Under the pieces are notes generated by a model. The model saw only the letters and a list, made by a program, of their open reading frames with translations, was not told the origin of the DNA and searched no databases. Made by a program: the position numbers and the translations under genes. Source: Eubacteriales bacterium (GTDB lineage Bacteria > Bacillota > Clostridia > Lachnospirales > Lachnospiraceae). Taken from it: a stretch of DNA of 64,000 nt. This document shows, one piece after another, positions 17,802 through 25,960 of the stretch (position 1 is its first letter; every line of letters starts with the position of its first letter). Location: assembly GCA_030526295.1 (NCBI GenBank), contig JAUNDA010000002.1:1-64000 (forward strand), written 5' to 3'.

Positions 17802-20288
17802 CTAGTCCAGTCTGAATAATTCCTTGTTTATTTCGTCATCCACAGCATAACTCATCATCATGTTCCTTAAGCCCTCGGCATCCGAGTTCTTAAGCGCATT
17901 TGTCATTCTGTTAAGCTGTGCGTATCTGTCATTGTCACGGCCGTGAAGCTTGGTAACCCTGATGATTCCCTCGCTTGCCGCTCCCTCGCCGTACTCGCTG
18001 TCAAAAATCCTGTACTGCATCTCGTCTCCCATAAAGAGAACTGTCGATGCCACATATACTGACCTGTAAACCCTTTTAAGGTTAACCGGCTTAAATTCCT
18101 TTTCGTCAGGCAGAATCCTTGCAGTCATTACGGGCTGTGATTCCCTGTCATGGTTTACCATGCTGTGGTATTCGACAAAGAACCTCTCACATACTGCGCG
18201 CGGTATTCTGATCTTTTTCCTGAGTGACTTAGTATACCTGAATATAAGTCCCTTTGAAATCAGAAGGTCCGTAAGCGCCTGGCAAAGGTCCATCTCCTTT
18301 GCGCTTAAGACTTCCTTTGTGGAGAAGTAATATGTGAGTCCTATATGAATGATGTCCGGGAGTCCCTCACGGTATCTTACTGAGCCCTCGTAGCTTGCAA
18401 GAGCCTCGAAGATTTCCTCCTTTACACCCTTTTCCTCAAACTCAAAGTAATCGGTCATTCTCCTTACGAAAAATGCCTTTAAAAGAGTTTCCTTGTAATT
18501 TTCCGAGCCCGCATATGCGATGAACACATCGTCGATATGCTCCTTGACATTTGCAAAGAGCATAGTCATGAGGGCGCGCTCCGGAAGGTCATAGACCGGC
18601 AGCCTGTTTCGTACTGCGGCACTTAAGACATCGAACATGTCACCCGATGTTCCCTCATATACCTGTGCCAGAAGGTCCACAATCTGCGGTGTGCCATAAC
18701 CCTCGTCGAAAAGCTTCTTGCAAAGCATTACAAAGAACCTGTCTGGTTCACCGTCTGCCTGCACGGGCTTCATGTTCTTTGAAAGAAGTGATGCCACGAG
18801 TCTTTGAAGTTCGCTCTGTCCTATTGCATCAGGTCCCGCACTTCTTATGTAGAGATATGCCTCCTCATATTTACCCGAGTCAAGATAAGCCTTAAAGGCA
18901 TACTTACCCGTATCGGTATCCATCTCATTAAGCGAGCAGCCGTCTATCCATGCTGCGTCACCGCCGATACGGCAGAGTGTCTTTATGACACTGCTCTTAA
19001 GCTCGTCCTCCATTGAGAGGTCCGAAAGGGCACTTATGAGAAGCTTTCTGTCTGTATCATTAAACTCGCTCTTTGTGAGAATTTCCCTCACTGCTGAATA
19101 AAGAAGAACAGTATGCGAGTTGTCTATCTCAAAGCATCTCTTTAAAAGGTCTGGTCTTTCCATGAGGCGTTTAACTGAAACGCCATTTGTAACCTCAATT
19201 TCGTTACGGTAGGCATCAAAGAAGGATATTGTTGCATCCTTTCTGAATACCGGAACATATACCATGCCGTCCTTTACATTAACGGCGGTAATGTTCTTTA
19301 GACCGGGGTAGCTTACATGAACGCTCTTTACCCTGTCATCGTCAATTTTAATCTTACACGTCTTAATGATATCTGGAAGCACCCTTGCAAGCTTTGAGTC
19401 AATCATTCCAACGTCGAGGAACCTGTCATAGATTACCGCGAGGTTTGAATTGATTCTCTTATTAAGTGCATTCCTTATCGCAAAGTCAGCGATTCTTGGC
19501 TCATAATCAAGATAGAGGTCGCTGTCCCTTGAAACATACCTTACAATGTTTGCATAGAGCTTGTCTGCCGTCCTTAAATCAGGCTCTCTCTCATATGAAT
19601 AGTAGAGAAGAACCTCCTGCGGCATCTTTTCCGTGCTGTTCTCCGGAAAAGCCTCCATGTAGCTTTCGAAGATATGCGTGATTCTTATGTCACGCTTAAT
19701 TGCCTCTTTATAAATCGCAAGGGCCACATCACCCTTTGCGCCCTCCTTAATGAGCATTGTTGCCGCATCAAAAAGAAGGTTTTCATCATTCGGAATATGG
19801 CTGCAGAGTGTGTTCCTTTCGCGGACTGCCTCCTTCATGGCTTCGACGGTCTTTGAGTCCTTTTCCTTTTTTGGCTCAGACTCCGCCGTCTCTGATTTGC
19901 TGTTATCAGACGTGAATGAGGTTCTTACCCCTGCCTTTTCAATCGGCTTTCCCACATTGAAATAATAGGGGATTGAATACTCCCCCGCATTTGTGACAAG
20001 TTTAATCTCTCCCTTTGATACCTCGCCCTCCTTAAGGGAAACGGCATCGAAGGTAAAGGCTATGTTTGCGATTCTTCCTAGGAAAGCAGGATTGGGAATT
20101 TTCACCCTCCAGTCATCACAATAACAGACGCCCTTTAAGCTGCGTCCGTTAGTGCTTTCGATTGTTGTCGCAAAGCTGTTTATGCGTCCCGGATATACCA
20201 TTCCGTTAATTTCACTGTCACGGAAAACTATCTCCGGAAGCTCGTCATCGATTATTCCTTTGGCAAGACGACCGATTTTATCCTTCAT
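17802..20288 (-). CDS. DUF5717-type large repeat protein
   Basis: 828 residues, cytoplasmic by lack of signal or membrane segments. Residues 1-115 look like a beta-sandwich (strands around GMVYPGRINSFATTIES and EIKLVTNAGEYSIPYYF), then an acidic, serine-rich linker (about 118-150), then a long helical solenoid resembling TPR-type repeats to the C-terminus, interrupted by a beta-rich stretch near 325-360 (VHVSYPGLKNITAVNVKDG). The family name DUF5717 is my recognition. The start at 20288 has no ribosome site; a candidate extended -10 lies seven bases before the ATG, suggesting a leaderless transcript. First gene of a run with the Hsp70-fold protein, the helical protein and valS. Confidence 0.85.
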   Translation of the reverse strand: MKDKIGRLAKGIIDDELPEIVFRDSEINGMVYPGRINSFATTIESTNGRSLKGVCYCDDWRVKIPNPAFLGRIANIAFTFDAVSLKEGEVSKGEIKLVTNAGEYSIPYYFNVGKPIEKAGVRTSFTSDNSKSETAESEPKKEKDSKTVEAMKEAVRERNTLCSHIPNDENLLFDAATMLIKEGAKGDVALAIYKEAIKRDIRITHIFESYMEAFPENSTEKMPQEVLLYYSYEREPDLRTADKLYANIVRYVSRDSDLYLDYEPRIADFAIRNALNKRINSNLAVIYDRFLDVGMIDSKLARVLPDIIKTCKIKIDDDRVKSVHVSYPGLKNITAVNVKDGMVYVPVFRKDATISFFDAYRNEIEVTNGVSVKRLMERPDLLKRCFEIDNSHTVLLYSAVREILTKSEFNDTDRKLLISALSDLSMEDELKSSVIKTLCRIGGDAAWIDGCSLNEMDTDTGKYAFKAYLDSGKYEEAYLYIRSAGPDAIGQSELQRLVASLLSKNMKPVQADGEPDRFFVMLCKKLFDEGYGTPQIVDLLAQVYEGTSGDMFDVLSAAVRNRLPVYDLPERALMTMLFANVKEHIDDVFIAYAGSENYKETLLKAFFVRRMTDYFEFEEKGVKEEIFEALASYEGSVRYREGLPDIIHIGLTYYFSTKEVLSAKEMDLCQALTDLLISKGLIFRYTKSLRKKIRIPRAVCERFFVEYHSMVNHDRESQPVMTARILPDEKEFKPVNLKRVYRSVYVASTVLFMGDEMQYRIFDSEYGEGAASEGIIRVTKLHGRDNDRYAQLNRMTNALKNSDAEGLRNMMMSYAVDDEINKELFRLD

Positions 20289-20295
20289 GCTTTAA

Positions 20296-20329
20296 ATAAT
20301 AACACAAAAACCTCATTTTGTGTTATAGT
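20296..20329. promoter_or_regulatory. divergent, near-symmetrical extended -10 promoters
   Basis: Plus strand: TGTTATAGT (20321-20329) nine bases before the DUF4364 ATG. Minus strand: TGTTATTAT (20304-20296) seven bases before the DUF5717 ATG. The two lie at the ends of an inverted repeat AACACAAAA / TTTTGTGTT. Neither gene has a Shine-Dalgarno, so both mRNAs could start at or near the A of the ATG. Confidence 0.6.
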
Positions 20330-20338
20330 AATATCATT

Positions 20339-20854
20339 ATGGCAAACGAATCACAGACATTATATAAACTCATGGTTCTTTATATGCTCGATCAGGTAAG
20401 CTTTCCTCTTACGAGCTCCCAGTTAAGTGAGTTTTTTATAGGTAAGGATTATACCTCCTGGTTTATTCTCCAGGATGTCCTTCATTCGCTTGAGGAGTCT
20501 GGCTTCACCATCTCAAAGCAGGTAAATAACAGTACCCACTACGAGATTACAGATGACGGTTGTACGACACTCAAGTTCTTTTCTGATGAAATTCTTCCTG
20601 CCATAAAGGATGACATGGACGAATTCTTAAAGACAAACAAGCTTAAGATGCGTTCGGAAACGAGTGTCACGGCAGACTATTACAGGCCCGACAACGGTGA
20701 TTACATCGTAAGGCTCAGAATAAAAGAAGGCCGCGAGGACCTTCTCTCAATCGATATCCCGCTGCCCGATGAAGGCGCAGCCAAAAAAATGGTTTCAAAC
20801 TGGAAAAACAAATCCCAGTCAATCTATCAGACAATAATGCAGTCCCTCTTATGA
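20339..20854 (+). CDS. DUF4364 family protein (winged-helix-like)
   Basis: 171 residues matching the DUF4364 pattern of Clostridia: an N-terminal winged-helix-like region (LYKLMVLYMLDQVSFPLTSSQ, then LEESGFTIS and YEITDDGCTTL as the wing, residues 8-80), a linker helix, and a C-terminal beta domain (YIVRLRIKEGREDLLSIDIPLP). DNA binding is plausible but unproven in the family. The ATG at 20339 begins MANESQ; a TTG at 20318 in frame is unlikely because it overlaps the promoter. It is transcribed divergently from the DUF5717 gene across a shared inverted repeat, so it may regulate that unit and itself. Confidence 0.85.
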   Translation: MANESQTLYKLMVLYMLDQVSFPLTSSQLSEFFIGKDYTSWFILQDVLHSLEESGFTISKQVNNSTHYEITDDGCTTLKFFSDEILPAIKDDMDEFLKTNKLKMRSETSVTADYYRPDNGDYIVRLRIKEGREDLLSIDIPLPDEGAAKKMVSNWKNKSQSIYQTIMQSLL

Positions 20855-20872
20855 AGGACTGCTTTTATTTTT
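20839..20872 (+). terminator. terminator overlapping the DUF4364 stop codon
   Basis: GCAGTCC (20839-20845) pairs with GGACTGC (20856-20862), then TTTTATTTTT. The TGA stop codon of the gene lies in the loop. Confidence 0.85.
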
Positions 20873-21881
20873 ACAGTAATTCTATTCTGTTTTCCCTGCA
20901 AAGCTCACGCATCTCATCTGTCCAGTATGAGGCCTGAACCTCTCCTACGTGTGCCTTTCCAAGTAAAAGCATGCAGATTCTCGACTGTCCGATTCCGCCG
21001 CCTATTGTATACGGAAGCTTCTTCTCAAGAATTGCCTTATGGTATGGAAGTGCTTCCCTCTCAAGCATGCCTGCCTTCTCAAGCTGTGTGTGAAGGCTTT
21101 CCTCAGAAACCCTGATACCCATTGAGCTTACCTCCATTGCTCGGTCAAGCGGCTCGAACCAGTATAAAAGGTCTCCGTTAAGGTTCCAGTCATCATAGTC
21201 AGGTGCCCTGCCGTCATGCGGCTTGCCGTCTCCTAGCTTCTCACCGATACGCATGATGAATACGCAGCCGTGCTCCCTTGTGATGAGGTTTTCCCTCTCC
21301 TTTGGAGTCTTGTCAGGATACATCTCACGAAGCTCCTCAGAGTCGATGAAGAATACATCATATGGAAGCTTGTAAACAGCCTGGGGATACTTGTACCATA
21401 CCTCATGCTCAAGGTGCTTTATAACCTTTGCAATCGTACGTACTGTTTCCTTAAGGTACTCCTCAGTCCTCTGTTCCTTTGTGATAACCCTCTCCCAGTC
21501 CCACTGGTCAACATATACTGAATGAAGGTTATCGAGGTCCTCATCCCTTCTGATGGCATTCATGTTTGTATAAAGTCCCTCGCCAGGCTCAAAGCCGTAC
21601 TCGTGAAGAGCCATTCTCTTCCACTTTGCAAGTGACTGGACAACCTCGATCTCGTTGCCCGGGTTTTCCTTTAAGTCAAATGAAACCTTTCTCTCAACAC
21701 CGTTAAGGTCGTCATTGAGACCTGTGCTTCTTTCAACAAAAAGCGGTGCCGAGATTCTCTCAAGCTTCATTTCCTTGCCGAATTCATGCTGGAAGGTATC
21801 TCTTATATACTTAATTGCAGCCTGTGTCTCCCTGATAGTAAGCACTGGGTCGTAATCCTTAGGGATGATTAATTCTCTCAT
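20871..21881 (-). CDS. asnA: aspartate--ammonia ligase
   Basis: Makes asparagine from aspartate, ammonia and ATP in the cytoplasm (class II synthetase fold). 336 residues, close to AsnA of other bacteria (about 330). Recognisable segments are [47 protein letters not shown] and the ATP-site region [14 protein letters not shown] near the C-terminus. The ATG at 21881 has an AAGGAG site at good distance and overlaps the stop of the pseudouridine synthase gene as ATGA; codons upstream of it in frame are ignored. It converges on the DUF4364 gene. Confidence 0.96.
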   Translation of the reverse strand: MRELIIPKDYDPVLTIRETQAAIKYIRDTFQHEFGKEMKLERISAPLFVERSTGLNDDLNGVERKVSFDLKENPGNEIEVVQSLAKWKRMALHEYGFEPGEGLYTNMNAIRRDEDLDNLHSVYVDQWDWERVITKEQRTEEYLKETVRTIAKVIKHLEHEVWYKYPQAVYKLPYDVFFIDSEELREMYPDKTPKERENLITREHGCVFIMRIGEKLGDGKPHDGRAPDYDDWNLNGDLLYWFEPLDRAMEVSSMGIRVSEESLHTQLEKAGMLEREALPYHKAILEKKLPYTIGGGIGQSRICMLLLGKAHVGEVQASYWTDEMRELCRENRIELL

Positions 21882-22585
21882 AAACTGTTTCTCCTTATAT
21901 AACGCCACTCACCCGGCTTAAGGTCACCGAGCTCAATGTCCATGATTCTTACCCTCTTAAGGTTAATAACCTTCTGTCCGAGTGCCTCGCACATACGTCT
22001 AATCTGGCGGTTCTTTCCCTCGGTGAGGATGACCCTCATGGTGTGGTCGTCTATTCTTTCACATTTACATGGTTTTGTCGTGTAAAGATAGGTTTCCTCT
22101 TCGCTTTCCCTATCCTTCGACGGAAGTTCTATTGTAACACCTCTTCGCATTCTGTCAATAAAGCTTCCACTTATTACGCGTTTTACCTTGACAATATATT
22201 CCTTTTCGTGGCTGTCGCCGGCCTTTGCAATCCTCTCGGCAAGTTCTCCCATGTTTGTAAGGAGAAGAAGTCCCTCAGAATCCTTGTCAAGCCTTCCGAT
22301 CGGATAAATCCTTGTACCGATGTCAACGCACTCCGTGACGGTCTTTGCCTTATCGTTATGCTTTGTGCTCGATACGATTCCCTTTGGCTTATAGTACGCA
22401 AGAAGCACCTGCTGGGCCTTTACGATTTTTTTACCGTTAACAAGGACTGTATCCCTTGGTCCAACCTGTGTTCCGACAACTGCCGTTTTTCCGTTTACCG
22501 TTACCCTTCCCTCATCAATCAGTCTGTCAGCTTCCCTTCTTGAGCAGACAGAGCATTCGGCAAGGTATTTATTTAATCTCATCAT
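21878..22585 (-). CDS. 23S rRNA pseudouridine synthase, RsuA/RluF type
   Basis: 235 residues. An S4 RNA-binding domain at 1-60 ([25 protein letters not shown]) is followed by a pseudouridine synthase domain with the catalytic [15 protein letters not shown] (D100) and the C-terminal [14 protein letters not shown] motif. The [13 protein letters not shown] start of the catalytic domain and HEKEYIV segment resemble RluF/YjbC (23S U2604) more than RsuA, so an RluF role is likely but not certain. The start overlaps the end of queA by 17 bases, and the stop overlaps the asnA start. Confidence 0.88.
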   Translation of the reverse strand: MMRLNKYLAECSVCSRREADRLIDEGRVTVNGKTAVVGTQVGPRDTVLVNGKKIVKAQQVLLAYYKPKGIVSSTKHNDKAKTVTECVDIGTRIYPIGRLDKDSEGLLLLTNMGELAERIAKAGDSHEKEYIVKVKRVISGSFIDRMRRGVTIELPSKDRESEEETYLYTTKPCKCERIDDHTMRVILTEGKNRQIRRMCEALGQKVINLKRVRIMDIELGDLKPGEWRYIRRNSL

Positions 22586-23618
22586 CTGTTATAAACATTG
22601 CATCTCCAAAGGAGAAAAATCTGTACTTTAATTCAACTGCTTCCTTATATGCATTAAGCACATTTTCCCTGCCCGCAAGCGATGATACGAGCATGATAAG
22701 TGTAGACTCCGGAAGGTGGAAGTTTGTAATAAGCTTATCGACAAGCTTCCACTCGTAGCCCGGGTAAATGAAAATGCCTGTCTCCGATGAGCATGGCTTT
22801 AATACATATTTACCATCCTCGAGAACTGCTCCCGATTCAAGGGTTCTTACCGAGGTTGTGCCGACTGCCACAACCCTGCCGCCGTTTTGCTTTGTCTCAT
22901 TGACGATGTCGGCTGCCTCCTTGGAGATGTTATACACCTCTGTATGCATGTGGTGCTCCTCGATTTTGTCAACCTTTACGGGTCTGAAGGTGCCAAGTCC
23001 GACATGAAGCGTAACCCTTGCAATCCTTACGCCCTTTGCTTCAATCTCGGAAAGAAGCTCATTTGTAAAATGAAGTCCTGCTGTCGGGGCCGCAGCACTT
23101 CCCTCATGCTTTGCATAAACAGTCTGGTAGCGTTCCTTATCCTTAAGCTTATGTGTGATATAAGGCGGAAGCGGCATCTCGCCAAGTCTGTCGAGGACCT
23201 CTTCAAATATACCCTCATAATAGAATTTTACCATTCTGTTTCCGTCTGGCATTGCCTCAAGTATCTCACATTTTAGCGTTCCGTCTCCGAAGGTAACCCG
23301 AGTTCCGGGCTTAAGCTTTTTTCCAGGCTTTACAAGGCACTCCCAGATATCATTTTCCCTACGATTTAGAAGGAATACCTCGGCATGTGCCCCCGTATCC
23401 TCCTTAACGCCAAGAAGCCTTGCAGGTATTACCCTTGTGTCATTAATTACAAGACAGTCACCCGGATTAAGATACTCAATGATGTCCCTAAAATGCCTAT
23501 GTGCTGTTTTTCCGTTATTCTTATTAAGAACAAGAAGCCTTGAGGAGCTTCTGTCCTCAAGGGGGTCCTGTGCTATTAATTCCTTTGGAAGGTAATAATC
23601 AAAATCTTTTAAATCCAT
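22569..23618 (-). CDS. queA: S-adenosylmethionine:tRNA ribosyltransferase-isomerase
   Basis: Transfers and isomerizes the ribose of SAM onto 7-aminomethyl-7-deazaguanine in tRNA, the penultimate step to queuosine. 349 residues, normal length. Signature segments are [23 protein letters not shown] at the N-terminus (7-29), [30 protein letters not shown] (mid), [12 protein letters not shown] and the C-terminal [16 protein letters not shown]. It is the first of a coupled run with the pseudouridine synthase and asnA, and lies three bases after the anchored protein gene upstream. Confidence 0.97.
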   Translation of the reverse strand: MDLKDFDYYLPKELIAQDPLEDRSSSRLLVLNKNNGKTAHRHFRDIIEYLNPGDCLVINDTRVIPARLLGVKEDTGAHAEVFLLNRRENDIWECLVKPGKKLKPGTRVTFGDGTLKCEILEAMPDGNRMVKFYYEGIFEEVLDRLGEMPLPPYITHKLKDKERYQTVYAKHEGSAAAPTAGLHFTNELLSEIEAKGVRIARVTLHVGLGTFRPVKVDKIEEHHMHTEVYNISKEAADIVNETKQNGGRVVAVGTTSVRTLESGAVLEDGKYVLKPCSSETGIFIYPGYEWKLVDKLITNFHLPESTLIMLVSSLAGRENVLNAYKEAVELKYRFFSFGDAMFITDDEIK

Positions 23619-23621
23619 CTT

Positions 23622-24461
23622 TTACTCGTTATAAATCAATATTGAATCTGCGGGATCCATGAAAAGCTTAACCTCCTGCTCCCTGTCAATGTCGAGGTTA
23701 TGCTCGTTATAAATCTCCCCGTTAATAAACGAGGTATACATTAGTGCAAGGTCAGTATCCTGTGAAAGAAGCTTGCGAAGCTCCTCCTCATTTTCACGGA
23801 TAAGGTTATTTACGCCCGATTCCTCGAACTTAACCTCTATCATGTCCCTTGTTTCCTTAAGGATGTTTTCACACATGTACCATTTGCCCGCTTCATTCCT
23901 CTTTGCATAGAAGTACATGATGCACGGAGCCTTAGCCGATACACGCCTGAAATTAATCTTATATTTTACAACTCCGATTACCGAATTTTCATCCTCACCG
24001 GGGATTGTATATACGTAGACATTGTCAAAGCTTCTTATCCACTTTGCCTGGATGCTGAGCTTTTTATTCATGGTTTCGTCTGGTGTTGTATCCGTTCTTC
24101 CGAAAATTTCAAAGAGCGCCGATGAGTCACCATTCTGTCTAGCCTCAAAGTATTTCTTTACAAGCTCGTTAAGCTCCCAGTCATTACAGTCACTGAGCTT
24201 AGCTCTTCTTTCTGCTTCCTCAGACTCCCTTATCGATTCCTCGATGGAGGCTCTTATGCTCTCAGACTCCCTGATTGACTCCTCGATGCTTTCCCTCTCG
24301 ATTCTTGCCTTGGCATTCCTGTTTCTTATCGAAAAAGCAAAAATAAGTATGATAAGTACGAGAATAATCGCTATTCCCCCCAAAGCAAGCAGACGTCCGT
24401 CTCCGGGCGTCTTTTTAATAAATCGGTTATTCGGTTTATGCCTGTTGTTATTTACTGCCAT
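23622..24461 (-). CDS. membrane-anchored protein of unknown function
   Basis: 279 residues: a short basic cytoplasmic N-terminus, one membrane helix near 28-46 (LALGGIAIILVLIILIFAF), then a 35-residue Glu/Ser/Arg repeat stretch (ESIEESIRESESIRASIEES type) likely forming a rigid helix or coiled coil, and a globular domain outside the cell from about 90. That domain has mixed strands (VIGVVKYKINFRR, CIMYFYAKRNEAGKWYMCEN) recalling small NTF2-like folds; no family is recognised. It starts at the base where the D,D-carboxypeptidase gene ends (TAATG-like overlap), so a cell-wall role is plausible by context only. Confidence 0.75.
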   Translation of the reverse strand: MAVNNNRHKPNNRFIKKTPGDGRLLALGGIAIILVLIILIFAFSIRNRNAKARIERESIEESIRESESIRASIEESIRESEEAERRAKLSDCNDWELNELVKKYFEARQNGDSSALFEIFGRTDTTPDETMNKKLSIQAKWIRSFDNVYVYTIPGEDENSVIGVVKYKINFRRVSAKAPCIMYFYAKRNEAGKWYMCENILKETRDMIEVKFEESGVNNLIRENEEELRKLLSQDTDLALMYTSFINGEIYNEHNLDIDREQEVKLFMDPADSILIYNE

Positions 24462-25960
24462 CAGCCTACCTTTTCTACGTAAACGCCGTCAGCGTTAACG
24501 CGGTAAATTCCGTTGATAATGGTATTTGTTGCCATTACACCATTTGACTGAAGGTAATAGTACTTCTTTGAATCAGGTGATACCCACTTATCGTGAACCA
24601 TCGCACCGCTTTGCTCATCGAAGTAGTACCATGCTCCGTTTGTGAACTGTCTCCAGCCTGTAGCCATGATTCCGTCAGAGCCGAAGTAATATTCGTTCTC
24701 CCCGATATCCATCCAGTCGCTTACAACATACTTGCCGTCTGCCTTCTTATACTTCCAGCCGTCTGCTGTCTGCTCCCACTTGCCCTGCTGCTGTGGCTGT
24801 GAGCCTGTTGAACCATTACCCTCTATAAGCCTGTTTCCATAATCGAAAAGAAGCTTTGCATCGTTAAATTTGTTTGTTGACTTAAGTGTTACCGCAATTA
24901 AAGTATAACCGTTAATCTCAGCAACTTCAACCAATGTGTTTCCTGCCTTTGAGGTATAGCCTGTCTTTCCGCCGATAACGCATGAAAGATACTCGGCATT
25001 ACCTGAAATGAGCATCTTGTTTGTTGTTGTGATTGTAAGTCTTCCGCGGTTCTTTGATGCAGGAAGTGTATAGCTTATAGTTCCAGCTATCTTCTTAATT
25101 GAATCCTTTGCAAATGCAGCCCTTGTGATGAGCGCAAGGTCATATGCACATGAATAGTGGCTCTGGTCATTAAGTCCCGATGCATTCCTAAAGTTTGTAT
25201 TCTTTGCACCGAGTGCCTTAGCCTTTGCCGTCATTGCCTCTGCAAATGCGCTCTGGCTTCCACTTACCTTCTCTGCAAGTCCGTTTGCAACCTCACATGC
25301 CGACTTAACCATAAGTGCATAAAGCGCATCCCTCACAGTCATCGTGTCGCCAGCTGCCATCTGCACCGTTACGGCACCTGACTCAAGGTTGTTTACTGCC
25401 GATGAACTGAAGGTGATTGTATCATCGAGCGAAAGATTCTCAACAGCAAGGAGTGCTGTCATAAGCTTTGTTGTCGAAGCAGGATACATTGCCTTTTCTG
25501 CATTCTTTGAGTAAAGCACCTGTCCTGTCTTTGCGTCCATGAGAACTGCTGCCTCACCTGTAACAGTTGGCTTTTCAATTCTCTCATCAACATTTATCTG
25601 ACCGGCTGACTGGGACTCGACGCCGTTAACCATTCCCTGGTTATTGTTTGTCTGTGTTCCCGTGCCAGGTCCTGTCTGGTTGTTTGTTCCGCCCGGTCCT
25701 ACATTTGCGGATGTGTCGCCCATGCTTCCACCGGGGCCTGTCTGATTGTTATTTTGTGTGGAGGTACCTCCCGGACCGTAGGTCTGTCCCTGCTGCATTC
25801 CCTGGGTTGAGCCCTGAGGGGTAGCCTGCGATGAGCCTGCCTGCTGGCCGAAATATGGTCTGTCGGCAAGAATCACATTGTCAGCATATGCCAGGTTTGA
25901 AAAAACGAGTGCAAATACAGCCGCCAATGCCGCTATTCTTTTAAAGCTTCTCTTCTTCAT
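24461..25960 (-). CDS. D-alanyl-D-alanine carboxypeptidase (S11) with choline-binding-type repeats
   Basis: Secreted penicillin-binding enzyme, 499 residues. Signal peptide 1-27; a low-complexity linker rich in Gly, Gln, Thr and Asn with GPGG units (about 38-110); S11 catalytic domain with STTK nucleophile motif (162-165) and KTG (332-334); then YG/W-type wall-binding repeats from about 395 to the end (GWRQFTNGAWYYFDEQSG). The second active-site motif reads SAC (220-222) where SxN is expected; the codon is TGT, so this is not an ambiguous call. In the paralogue at 33280-34656 the same position is SAN. Activity may be altered. The gene overlaps ftsH by 20 bases. Confidence 0.9.
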   Translation of the reverse strand: MKKRSFKRIAALAAVFALVFSNLAYADNVILADRPYFGQQAGSSQATPQGSTQGMQQGQTYGPGGTSTQNNNQTGPGGSMGDTSANVGPGGTNNQTGPGTGTQTNNNQGMVNGVESQSAGQINVDERIEKPTVTGEAAVLMDAKTGQVLYSKNAEKAMYPASTTKLMTALLAVENLSLDDTITFSSSAVNNLESGAVTVQMAAGDTMTVRDALYALMVKSACEVANGLAEKVSGSQSAFAEAMTAKAKALGAKNTNFRNASGLNDQSHYSCAYDLALITRAAFAKDSIKKIAGTISYTLPASKNRGRLTITTTNKMLISGNAEYLSCVIGGKTGYTSKAGNTLVEVAEINGYTLIAVTLKSTNKFNDAKLLFDYGNRLIEGNGSTGSQPQQQGKWEQTADGWKYKKADGKYVVSDWMDIGENEYYFGSDGIMATGWRQFTNGAWYYFDEQSGAMVHDKWVSPDSKKYYYLQSNGVMATNTIINGIYRVNADGVYVEKVG

